Shown here: positions 12,199 through 21,491 of the stretch, one piece after another
Position numbering within the stretch: the stretch's first letter is position 1
Layout of the letters: each line of letters opens with the position of its first letter
From: Isoetes taiwanensis
Lineage: Eukaryota > Streptophyta > Lycopodiopsida > Isoetales > Isoetaceae
NCBI GenBank assembly: GCA_021234155.1
Contig: JAJEKV010000028.1
Coordinates: 8,694,134 to 8,758,133, forward strand
Reading direction: 5' to 3'
DNA: 64,000 nt
Notes under the pieces: model-generated
Told to the model about the DNA's origin: nothing
Database searches by the model: none
The model's input: the letters and a program-made list of their open reading frames with translations, nothing else
Made by a program: the position numbers and the translations under genes

Positions 12199-12307
12199 TA
12201 GGAAAGCCCATTTAGTGGGCTTTCCTGCTGTGGAAACAGGACGACGCGGCCTAAAGGGAGCCCCTGTTGACACAAGCGAGAAAGCCCACTAAATGGGCTT
12301 CCCTATA
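12199..12307. repeat. Nested inverted repeat, MITE-like
   Basis: Two copies of a palindromic unit face each other at 12200-12226 and 12280-12306. The left copy is itself a perfect hairpin: AGGAAAGCCCA, a 5-base loop, TGGGCTTTCCT. The right copy is its inverse with one change. Together they bound about 110 bp, the size of a small MITE. No clear target-site duplication was seen. Confidence 0.55.
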
Positions 12308-12754
12308 ACGTGGAAATCGGTTAGGAGACACTCTGCAGCTCGGAATGGCCTGGAATGCAAGTAGAAAGCTTCGAAGTGCATAAAATTTGTGGTAAATTTG
12401 GTTACAGAAGTGCATCGCCGGAACGCAGAGTCTCTTAAGCTTCCTGGTTTTGAAACAGGGCCAAAAAGTGCCACATGGCACGATATAAGTGGACGATGGG
12501 GCAGAGTGGCTCCTAACCGGTTTTTACGTTTTTACGATTGACTCGGAAAAAGGCATTAATGTGATCCAACATGCACACCACTTGCCATCGCCCCCAAAAA
12601 AAAAATGTTTTAACCAAATTTAGAAACTAAAATGTACAATGCCATAAATTAATTGTATTTACAAATCAATATGCCACAATATCTTGATGCATGTGATGGT
12701 GGAGCATTTGGAAGGAGATAGATTGTAAATGGATAAATTGTTGTATGAGGATAT

Positions 12755-12927
12755 TGTTGGTTATAGAGTAATGATATATTTGGGACCTTGGAATATATAC
12801 ACAAAGGTTAAATTCTTTACCTAAGTATGCATGAATTACTTTCTTAGGTTTCTAGGTTTAAATAGGCCAAACGGTCGAGATTGATGGAATTTCCAGTTAC
12901 CAAGGGGTTAACTGGCCAGACCCGTCT
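12755..12927 (+). mobile_element. Gypsy LTR 3'-end fragment
   Basis: This segment matches the last ~175 bp of the LTR that ends at 38436. Shared landmarks are TTTGGGACCTT, TTAAATTCTTTACCTAAGTA, CCAGTTACC and GGTTAACTGGCCAG followed by CCCGTC. It is an old partial copy; the remainder of the element is not adjacent. Confidence 0.75.
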
Positions 12928-13067
12928 CTCTCTTCGTCCCTCCATCCCTCCCTCCCTCGCAATGTTGTATCCGTACGGGTACGGTAACTTTCAAGTACTT
13001 AGCGTACCATACCAGAGGTACGGTACGTACGGAATAAAAAAAAAGCCTCAATGAGTGCCTATCCGCC

Positions 13068-14264
13068 ATGAAGACAATAGACGGTGGCAGCCGTGTTTGG
13101 GTTGGTTCCTACCAGGACCCCCAGCCAAAAGTGCTTCTACCTCTAGAGTGCGAGAGTTGCAAAGTCTTGTCTTGCTAATGTATGTTGCCAGAGACGCCGC
13201 GGCTTCGCCATCTCTAGATGAATTAAATATTTGCTTTGCCAATTCCAACCATCCTAAGAAATATGCTAAATTTCCCAAGCATTTGCGAGAAAAGCAGGAC
13301 ATCGAAAAGAATTTGCCTGATCATGAGTGTGCAGCAGGTATACATTTCAAATTGGGTGCCCACCGAATTTCGTTGTAGACTACGAATGTTTCTAACATTT
13401 GTTTTCCCTGCAGCTTATTGGCTATATCGTCCCTGGTGCGATAAGGGTGCAGCAGGTGGCGGAGGAGTTCTCGTCCAGAATCAGTTAGACTGTAGGACGT
13501 GCGCCTATCTAATACAGAAGTTGATGTTGGAAGGTTGCACTGTTCTCGACTTCTTTTCTGGTGGTGCTTTTAGCCGTGCTGCATTGTGCGAGGGCTATAA
13601 ATCGTTGTCTTTTGAGACAGACGAGAAGCTGTAAATTAAGCTTGTACAGATATTCGAGCAACTCGATGTCATGTTAGACGAGAAAAAATCAAGAACTCGA
13701 GCACTACAAAAGATCAAAGAAGGAAAGAAGAAGGTCTCTACTTCCAAAAATGTTCCTCAGCCTCAGCTTCCTGTTCCTGAGACACCTTGTCCGTTCTCCT
13801 CTACAACCATAAACGAAGTGCAATCCATTCTAAGACAGGACAAGAGCTCGATTCAGGAAGAGCTCAAAAAAGCAGCAGCCCTTGGCTCTCAGGATTTGCA
13901 AGTGTTTAGGAGAAGAAAAGATACCATCAATGCATTGGCAGGGACCACGCTGGTGAATACTCAGGACATGATTGAGGGGACCTCAAGGTTCGAAAAACAG
14001 GTTGCTAGGAATCCTGAGTCTGTGGACGTCATGGAAACTCAGGAAGGGGAGGAAGAGGTCCGCAATACATTAGACAATCAGGATGGAGAGGAAGAGGTCC
14101 CGAACACATTAGACAATCAGGCTGCGGATGAGGAGAATGAGGAACTGGAGTCTGAAGATTTCGTGTTGAGGATAGAAAAAATCAAGGAGGCAGCACAACA
14201 ACCTCCGCCCCAGTCTGAAGAACCCAGAGAGGAGCATTTAGAAGAGGTGCCTCCAGACGCATGA
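13068..14264 (+). pseudogene. Methyltransferase-motif protein, interrupted
   Basis: Exon 1 ends at 13337 (donor GCAG/GTATAC) and exon 2 starts at 13414 (acceptor CCCTGCAG), a 76-bp intron; the join is in frame. The spliced frame reads from SLDELNICFANSNHP to CAYLIQKLMLEGCTVLDFF and SGGAFSRAALCEGYKSLSFE. VLDFFSGG...AAL..GY...FE.D resembles motif I (SAM binding) of DNA N6/N4 methyltransferases, with G-x-G altered. A TAA at 13632-13634 breaks the frame, which then continues unshifted to 14264 with a lysine-rich part, a 13-residue acidic repeat in tandem at 14052-14129 (EEEV.NTLDNQ) and an acidic tail. Near the 5' end the open frame shifts (WVGSYQDPQPKVLLP is in another frame), so the start is uncertain. 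No catalytic PPY motif was found. Activity is doubtful. Confidence 0.5.
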
Positions 14265-14514
14265 GGGACCTGTGATTACAACCATGAACAGATTGGAAAA
14301 CATTGTAATTATTTTTTTCTAACGAATGATAATTTTTCCTTCAGTTCCTTGTCTTAAAGTTCCATAGTTTCCTTTGCTAGCCAAATTGGGCGGACGCCCA
14401 ATTTGGTTAACGTAGAAGCTAGAACCTATAATTAAATTTATTTGACGCCCAACCTAGTTGCTGTCAACTTGAGACCTTCATTGTCCTCCGGCGGAAATTG
14501 GGCGGGCGCCCAAT

Positions 14515-14796
14515 TTAGTAGCTATCAGTGCCAGCAGTTCGATACATCAAATAATATTCACTATCAACACCTGCTGAGGTGATGGCATTCAGCTCATAGA
14601 TCTCCTGATCAGGAAGCCAAATACGGTGGATCACAACACGAGTGAGCTCGAGGCAACGAATCTCAGGACCAGGAGCTTTGGATTGCAGATAGGGATCAAG
14701 TTTGACACCCTTTCTCACGCATTCACCAAGATCATTGTAGCTCATGGAGCACTTGATGGTTTGGATGTGCTCCGGACGAGGAGGCAAGGAAGCCAT
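14515..14796 (-). CDS. Small cargo protein 1 (unknown family)
   Basis: A 93-residue frame starting MASLPPRPEHIQTIKCSM. No known family was recognised. It aligns along most of its length with the protein at 15390-15638: both have PE near the N-terminus, I.C.M, a second Cys about 12 residues later, a central hydrophobic VVIHRIW / VIIHLIW block, a Glu, and I..IT.AG near the end. No signal peptide or membrane segment is visible. A CTATAAAAG box lies about 40 bases before the ATG, and a palindrome overlaps the stop. Conservation between two diverged copies and a clean frame in an otherwise decayed region argue that it is or was a real protein-coding gene. Function unknown. Confidence 0.6.
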   Translation of the reverse strand: MASLPPRPEHIQTIKCSMSYNDLGECVRKGVKLDPYLQSKAPGPEIRCLELTRVVIHRIWLPDQEIYELNAITSAGVDSEYYLMYRTAGTDSY

Positions 14797-14831
14797 GGGA
14801 GATGAATGACCACTACCACCGAATGGAGCTG

Positions 14832-14840
14832 CTTTTATAG
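14832..14840 (-). promoter_or_regulatory. TATA box of small gene 1
   Basis: CTATAAAAG on the minus strand, about 36-44 bases before the ATG at 14796. Farther upstream stand CAATAATTTT and CCAATAATT, the same two words found upstream of the related gene at 15390-15638. Confidence 0.55.
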
Positions 14841-15389
14841 TGAAGTAAAATTATTGATGTGAATTATTGGTGTAGATTGTAGCGCCATTATTGAGCGTGT
14901 ACAAGTATCATGTACACGTACGAGTATAATGCATAATTCGTATGGATATGTGTATCATGTGACCTCATGTATCTTGGGCTCAAGAAGTAGGTGAAAGTAT
15001 TGGTGCTTGAGCAAATTAGCTGTGCTTGAAATTCTCAAAATTGCGTTATTCTCTCCAATTAATGAAATCACGCTTTTGTGATATATGTTTGGCCTTGGTT
15101 CTGCTCGGGAAATTGGGCAGCCGCCCATTTTGAAGCGGAGCCATTCACTTCGAATTTTTGAAGACAAGTTGGAATAAAGCATATATTCGACAGAACTATG
15201 CATTCCAACGCAAACTGGGCGGGCGCCCAATTTCAGCGCCAGGAATGGATATCAATATTGTTTCACAGGAGTCATATACAAGACAAGTTGGACTAATAGT
15301 TTATCTCAGAGAACTGTGTATTACAAAAGCATGTGTGATTGCATTGGATACTAACACAATATGATTACAACAAGATGACAAGTATTGAT

Positions 15390-15638
15390 TTAGGGGGACT
15401 CTTCTGAGTCATCGTCACCAGCCACCCCAGTGATCTTTTCTATCATGAACATTTCATGCTCTCTATTCCATATCAGATGGATGATAACATCGAAGGGATC
15501 AGGATAATGGCGAGGATTGAGAGCGACAGTGGTCATCCAGTCTTCCATGGGTATATCTCGCTCGCGGCACTGTTTGAAGTTTTCGTGATTCATCTTGCAG
15601 GTAATGGAATCACGTTCAGGACCAGAATGAGACCACAT
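15390..15638 (-). CDS. Small cargo protein 2 (paralogue of protein 1)
   Basis: An 82-residue frame from the ATG at 15638 (MWSHSGPERDSITCKM). The frame is open 10 codons farther upstream but without ATG, and the chosen start lines up with the start of the paralogue. It shares with that protein the PE, I.C.M, the second Cys, the VIIHLIW block and ITGVAG, then ends in an acidic tail (GDDDSEESP). Low overall identity means the pair is old, yet both frames are intact. No family was recognised. A TATAAAT box lies about 50 bases upstream. Same strand as gene 1, about 600 bp apart, with two palindromes between them. Confidence 0.55.
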   Translation of the reverse strand: MWSHSGPERDSITCKMNHENFKQCRERDIPMEDWMTTVALNPRHYPDPFDVIIHLIWNREHEMFMIEKITGVAGDDDSEESP

Positions 15639-15684
15639 GGCTAGACGGAGGCCAAATTTAATGGACAAAATTGGTTTGATATAT

Positions 15685-15691
15685 ATTTATA
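15685..15691 (-). promoter_or_regulatory. TATA box of small gene 2
   Basis: GGTATAAATATAT on the minus strand about 50 bases before the ATG at 15638. GAATAATTTT and CCAATAATTTTT follow upstream, mirroring the upstream layout of gene 1. Confidence 0.55.
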
Positions 15692-15930
15692 CCCACCAAA
15701 ATTATTCATGGTATTGTACACAAAAATTATTGGATATATATACTACGTATGAGGCTCGTATATACACCCAATAATGTTGCTACAGTGGTCATCAATAATT
15801 CCATGGCTATACGTATAGCCGCATTCGAGTGCATAGCACATTCCTTTGCCTCGCCGTCCTGCTAGAGTTCTTCATAGGTCGCAATTGCCTCTATTGTTTT
15901 TGTGTCAAATTTTGGTAGTTTTCAACACAA

Positions 15931-16041
15931 GTACGGTAAGTATTTTATAGGTACGGTACGTATTTTATAGGTATTTTAAAGATATTGTAAGTATTTATAA
16001 GTATTTTATAGGTACGGTACGTATTTTATAGGTACGGTAAC
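15931..16041. repeat. GTACGGTAC/TATTTTATAG subterminal array
   Basis: Tandem, partly degenerate units of about 20 bp (GGTACGGTACGTATTTTATA) lie inside the right end of the TIR element. Related GTACGGTA words occur at its left end (12970-13030). Such arrays are often transposase-binding sites in known DNA transposons; here that role is inferred. Confidence 0.75.
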
Positions 16042-16162
16042 AACACTTTTTAACGTACTTGTTTTTTTTCAGTATGTTAAAAACTCAGAGGTACGTTACG
16101 AGGTATGATACGTAAAATACTTACAGTATCGTACATGTACGGTAAGTACGTAACAACATTGC

Positions 16163-17015
16163 TCCCTGGCGTAGCACTTGTCACTTCTGGATAGGCTCCA
16201 ATTGGCTCTTTTATTGGATGTGCCTATTTTTTCTTCTTGGTGTAGCTTTGTGGCTTCTAGGGTCTTCTTCTTCCAAAGTTTCTCTTCTCAGTGTAGCTTT
16301 GTGGCTTCCGAGCTCCTGGTTGGATGTTTTTTTCTTTTTTAATATTCTAATTTCCTCAATCTTCTTTCTCAACTTTGTCCTTGCCATTGAAATTTTATTC
16401 GATCTTTCATATATCTTCCATTTGAGCTTTTTTCTTCAAGTCGGCACTTCGTAAATGGCTGATTGTTTATAACTCTAACACTTTGACAGTTGGCGTGGTT
16501 GATGGAGCGATAGTCAATTGGATTTTGACATATGGTTTGGGGTTGTGTGTTGGGGGGTTCGTTGGGTTTCTTTGAATTGACACTCGTGCGCGTGGGTACA
16601 TCTTCAACGATTTTTTCGTCAATAACTGCTCTTTGAATCGGTTATTTATCATTAAGGTTTTCCTCGAAAACCCGAGAGGGCGGAAGTAAAGTGGTGTTCC
16701 ATTGAGCTGAATGAAAAAATGATTACAATGACCCATAGGGAAACAAATTGATGAACCCCAAAATGAGTGAAGAGAGGAACAAAATGATGAACCCCAAATG
16801 AGTAAAACAATAAACATAACCCTGGATTAGACCACTCGATATATAAAATAATTGTATACAATGACTTCAGGCCCCCACATAGAACATCCAGAATGTCGTT
16901 ATACTATAATGCTTTCAAATTACAACAACTGCAATAGTCAGATCGCGCCACCATCCAAGCAGTGACAAATCTGTCTCGTTAAGATACCGTTTCATGTGTC
17001 CCTCCTGGGCACTCG
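16163..17015. other. Unassigned DNA, no gene seen
   Basis: T-rich on the left with a short repeated phrase (GTGTAGCTTTGTGGCTTC twice near 16240-16306). Open frames here have low-complexity translation and no family features. Confidence 0.4.
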
Positions 17016-17450
17016 TATAAAAAGCAACCTTATGCACATCAGAGAGCTCCAAATCTTGTGATTGTCAAATATGTCAGGAGCCATCAATGGGTCAACAGTC
17101 AACAAGCTACAAAGTTGGACTAGAAATACAAGAGCACAATATCAAAATGAAAAAAAAAAATGATCCATGAGGATCCTCGAAAATCAGGGGCTACGCCGAG
17201 ATAGAAAAATGTAGGCTCGACCCAGAGGCATATTAAAGCAGCCCCATGCACATCAGTGAGCCCCAAACTGCAAGACCTAACTATATGTGACTGTCAAATG
17301 TGTTAGGAGCACGGGCCAAGAGTCAGCAAGCTATAAAGTTGGACTAGAAATACACGAGCACAATATCAAAAATTGAAGAGATGGTCCATGAAGATCCTCG
17401 GAAGCCACGAGGCTATGCCGAGATAGGAAAAATATAGGCTCAACCCAAGG
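17016..17450. repeat. Diverged tandem duplication, ~215-bp unit
   Basis: Two units begin near 17016 and 17231. Shared landmarks are ATGCACATCAG, GGAGC, AAAGTTGGACTAGAAATACA, GAGCACAATATCAAAA, ATGA.GATCCTCG and CGCCGAGATAG-like ends. Substitutions and small indels show it is not recent. Confidence 0.75.
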
Positions 17451-18464
17451 GGCTTCCCCTTGTTGCCCTCTAGAAGCGCCACGTGCTACGCTGGGAAAAA
17501 TGCAGAAGTCCATTGGCCAACACTAAACGAAAAGTAGAACCCATATAGCAGAGTAAGAGGTAGGAGAGGGGGAACTCTGTACAACAACAAGATTCAGCTC
17601 AAGGAAACATCGATGAGGAATGCATGAAGACACAAGGCTTTTATGGGAGAAAAGGGCCAAAGAAAGCCTACGCTATAGCAGGCTTGTGCCAAAGAAAGCT
17701 TGGGTCCAAAAGGAGAGCTGCCGCCAAAACTGGCATCCCTTTCCCTAGGATGATGGGCATTCTAGGGAAAGGTCCTTATACATAAATATCATCATCCGAC
17801 ATAAAGAGGAACCTCCCTCAAACCCTATCGTAGATTGAGACTATGAGAGTGTAAGGCGCACGCCAATGCCCGAAAAAATGTAACGATCACGAGATGAGGC
17901 GGGATGCCAATACAAATAGAGGGGAAGAAGCTCAAGAAACCCCGGGACAACTGGACTGCATAAGGCAAAGAAAGCACGAAAATTGAATACAAACAACAAC
18001 TATGGCCACCACCAAAGCACATGAAATCAAAACTGTAAAACCAATGTATCAACAAACTACAGAGAATACCTAATGACAAGATCCTATGGAGTAAGAACAA
18101 AAATACCTAACCTATATCGTTCATGCATAACGAACTCAAGCGATCTTTTATGAAGACAATGCAAACCCCATAATAACAAACAAGAAAAACCAACAACGTG
18201 CACCATGAAATGCAAGACATGAAGACCAGACATAGTTAACAAGCTAACAAAGAGCATCTGGAACCAAAATTGAAGAATCAACATACCAGCAGCAAACTAC
18301 AGTGAATATTATAACAACAAAACACTATGACAAATAGGGACTAAAACCTAAACATATACCCTATATGCATAACCAGTCCAAGCAAACTTTCAAAAATAGA
18401 AACAACATAACCCACAGGAACAAGAAAATAGGGACCCCGAGATACAAGAACAAAAAGGTCTCAT
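17451..18464. other. Unassigned repeat-like DNA
   Basis: A-rich sequence. Segments near 18040-18180 and 18290-18430 look like diverged copies of one another (CAAACTACAG..GAATA; GCATAAC.A), which suggests a decayed tandem family leading into the inverted repeat on its right. Confidence 0.4.
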
Positions 18465-19765
18465 TAAGGGACAGAACAATTATCCAATTGAGAACACCGG
18501 TAGACGATGCCACAGAGTCGGCGAGGATGAGGTCAATGCCAAGACGAGGAATGGATGAAGAAAACTGAGTGCAACCTGAAACAAAAAAAAAAAAAAAAAG
18601 ACCATATATGAATACAAGACAACTAACCACAGGAACCACTAGAACATGCACAAATGTGCGATGATGCAACCACATTTTGAAATTTAAAATGTAGGTCAAA
18701 ATGGGGAACGTCGTGTGAATATAATGCAGGATGGATGTACACCAAACAACTCTTCCACTTCATAAGGGGTCAACACAGAAAAGGCATGACGACTGGACCA
18801 ACAAGGCAAGAAGAACGATGTTCCCATTTCTCAATCTATTTCATTTGCTTCTGTTTCCTATTTCTCTAAGATACTTGAGCTTTATTTTTAGGTTATGGAT
18901 AGGTAGGTAAATGCCCAGTTCTTCTCATGGATGCCCTTATGAGGGCCTATACTCTCTCTGTTATTATACATTCTTAGTATCTTGTGAATGCCCTTGAGGG
19001 CTTTTTAGACATTTGTATTTGTGACCTTAGCTCCTTTGTCCCAATTTGCTTAGTTCCTCTATTCCCGATGCCTTATTCCATCCATTTCATTATAATCTCC
19101 TATTCCTCACTTTTTTCATCTTGCATTTTGTCCCTTTCCTCTTTATTCGTTCATTTTATCCCTTGAAACGTCTTTGCTCTTCTATTGTCTTGACTCCCTC
19201 CTTTGTCCGCCTCTTGACTCATTGTAGTTCTTTTTTTGCCTAGATGGTGTCCGGTCATCATGTCGTTTTACTGTGTTGACCCCAGTTGTTTCATCTTGCT
19301 TAGACTTTTCTTTATTCTTATTGGTCTTAGTTGCTGGATTTACCCTCATCAACCAGATTTGCACTTTCTCCATTTGGTCCGTTTTGCCCTATTCTCCTAG
19401 TGGTTCTCGTTTGCCTCACTCTTTTTGAGTTCATTTTTCTCTTACTCTATGCATTCCTTACCATAATGCTCCGATGAGTGATTTTTTATTTATTTACCCA
19501 TGGAAAAGAGTTTGTTTGGTGTTCGTCTGCATGATATTCACACACATTCCTCTTTTCATCCTGCATTTTGAATTTCCAAATGTTGTTGCATCGTTTTGCA
19601 TTTGTACATGTTGTAGTGGTTCCTATTTTCGATTGTCTTGCATTCTTATATGGTTTTGTTCTTGTTTCAGAGTGCACTCCATTTTTTCATGGATTCCTCA
19701 TCTTAGCATTGACCCCATCCTCGGTGACTCTGTTGCGTAGTCTACCTGCTTTCTCAATCGCCTCC
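18465..19765. repeat. Large diverged inverted repeat
   Basis: The left arm (about 18465-18770) and right arm (about 19490-19765) are inverse copies: the reverse of the left arm and the right arm share GTGGTTCCT, TTGTCTTG.ATTC.TATATGG, GTTTCAG.*TGCACTC and GCATTGACC.CATCCTCG. The roughly 720-bp centre is T-rich with no recognised gene. It may be a foldback-type element or two opposed copies of one repeat. Confidence 0.65.
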
Positions 19766-20108
19766 TCTCCACCTTGCCTTTTTGGCAGTCTTTCTGTTCC
19801 TCCCTGCAAATGCTACGTTGGAATCAATTTCGCTATCGTTTGGCCTGGCTTGACAATAGACATGCCAACCCCTTCTTTTGCTAGTAATCATTCGTCCTAT
19901 TTGCTCACTTCATTTTCACTCGTTCCGCCGTCTCGGACCTCCTTCTCACGCGTGCCGCCTCCATTGTGCCCTCTCGCCCGTTCTTCTGTTCCCCTTTAGG
20001 GTGATTTCCTAATACATTTGAAATAAATATATAGATGCGATGGGTATATTTTCCACCAAAAAAAAAATGCTTGTAGAAGTATGGTATGGGTGCAAAATTT
20101 ATTACAAT

Positions 20109-20153
20109 ACAAGAAATTTATCGCGGCGGCCAAGGCCGTCGCGAACATTTCTC
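20109..20153 (+). repeat. Dispersed GC palindrome, copy 1
   Basis: ACAAGAAATTTATCGCGGCG is followed by GCCAAGGCCGTCGCGAACAT. The two halves are near-perfect inverses around AA, so the whole forms a ~40-base hairpin. Other copies are at 40282, 43550, 51341 and a half copy at 52134. Confidence 0.8.
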
Positions 20154-21491
20154 TCGTTCAAACCTACGCAGTTGGACCTACTATTAACGTACAACATTAA
20201 ACAACGCAGTATCTACTTCGAAAAGTGGATATCAAGTTTACAACGAAGCACATTCATTATTCAAACAAAGGTAGAGAGCTTTCATTTGAGTCCTTAACCG
20301 ACGGTTTGGTGCCGTGTAAAAGACAGGTCTAACTGAAGCTGGATCCTCAATACATCAAATTACATCAAATCACATGGTTGATTTCTAGAGATTTTTAGTT
20401 ATTTCATCTAGTAGCTGTGCCATGTAGAAATAGTTGTTGTCTTTTATTTGGCAAAAGAAATTGGCAAGTGTGCCATTGCATTATTTCCAGTGTAGTACAA
20501 TCCTGTTATCCATTTTAAGCCATCTACAATTGAGCACATGTCCTATCTTCTTAGTGCTAGTAGAGCATGTGTCTAACGTGGCTACGCTTTTGCAATCCTC
20601 GACGTGTAATTTGTCATGCATAGAGCCATTTTTGTTTTTGCCACAAGCGCCTTTAAAATTTGAAGCACACTTCTGGATATTATGCATCTCACTTACAATG
20701 TTCTTTACCATCACTTGTACTTCTACTAAATCAATAAAAGATGCTCCAAATTCTTGAAATGAAAATTGTTGTGATGAAGAATATTACATCTTTCAATATA
20801 ATAATATAATCTGCACATATCAAGAGCGACAAAGTCATTTATTAACATAAGATCCTGGTAGCATTCATGTCCATTTGAATCATACGAAAAATGAATGGTA
20901 GCAATCCACAGACTAAGTAATCATTAAGGCAAGTGCATTTTGTGGAATACAAAATACTGGAGGGGTATTTGGTGAAAATCATATTTGTACTGGATTGAGT
21001 ACTTTGACCAAGGCATCTAAAGGGTAGATGGTAAGATAGTGCAAAACTTAAGCAATGAAGCTGCTGAACCAACCTAATCAGCTTAGCTATGGGTCAACCA
21101 CTTGGGCTCTAAGCTATCGATCAGGATGACGCGCTCGTTTCGAAGCATTCAAAATTTGCAGATCCTTCTTGTTCCTATCATCACATAATTGAGAACCTAC
21201 TAACAATAAATCGAAATAACGTGGTAACAAGATCACACACTCTGATCACCTTTGTTTGGAATTATAAAAAGATAAGGCCATGTATTCTGCAATCATGATC
21301 TGTCTATTTAAATAATCAGACCCTTCAAGAACATAGAAGTTAACACACTGGAAGTATATCATACAACGCAAAGGAACATGCATAGGACATGGTAGATTAT
21401 GTAATATCAACGCCATATCAATTAAGCCCATAGAAGTACAAACATGAGACAAGGACACAATGATTTATGTGCCCACTGATAAGCCTAGCCC
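20154..21491. other. AT-rich unassigned DNA
   Basis: No exon chain or repeat terminus was recognised. A short word duplication (TACATCAAAT twice near 20350) is the only local structure. Confidence 0.4.

Larger units (their letters stand above)
14381..15233. repeat. Four copies of a GC-centred palindrome
   Basis: Copies are at 14381-14406 (12-base perfect arms CCAAATTGGGCG), 14495-14516 (AAATTGGGCG arms, perfect), 15110-15131 (degenerate) and 15212-15233 (one mismatch). All share AAATTGGGCG..CGCCCAATTT. The first lies about 115 bp after the plus-strand gene's stop, and the second overlaps the stop of the minus-strand gene at 14515, so they sit at converging 3' ends. They could form RNA hairpins at transcript ends or be protein-binding sites; neither is shown. 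Confidence 0.8.
12959..16162. mobile_element. TIR-bounded composite element with cargo genes
   Basis: The left end starts GCAATGTTGT at 12959 and the right end is its inverse (ACAACATTGC at 16153-16162). Inward of both ends the sequence remains inverted and similar for roughly 100 bp and is full of GTACGGTA-type words (for example CGTACCATACC left and CGTATCATACC inverted right). Possible target-site copies are TCCCTC at left and TCCCTG at right, one mismatch. Inside lie a gene with a methyltransferase-like motif on the plus strand, two small related genes on the minus strand, four palindromes and a GTACGGTAC tandem array. No transposase domain was recognised, so this may be a non-autonomous or unfamiliar class. 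The ends and the shared structure are seen directly; mobility is inferred. Confidence 0.6.
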
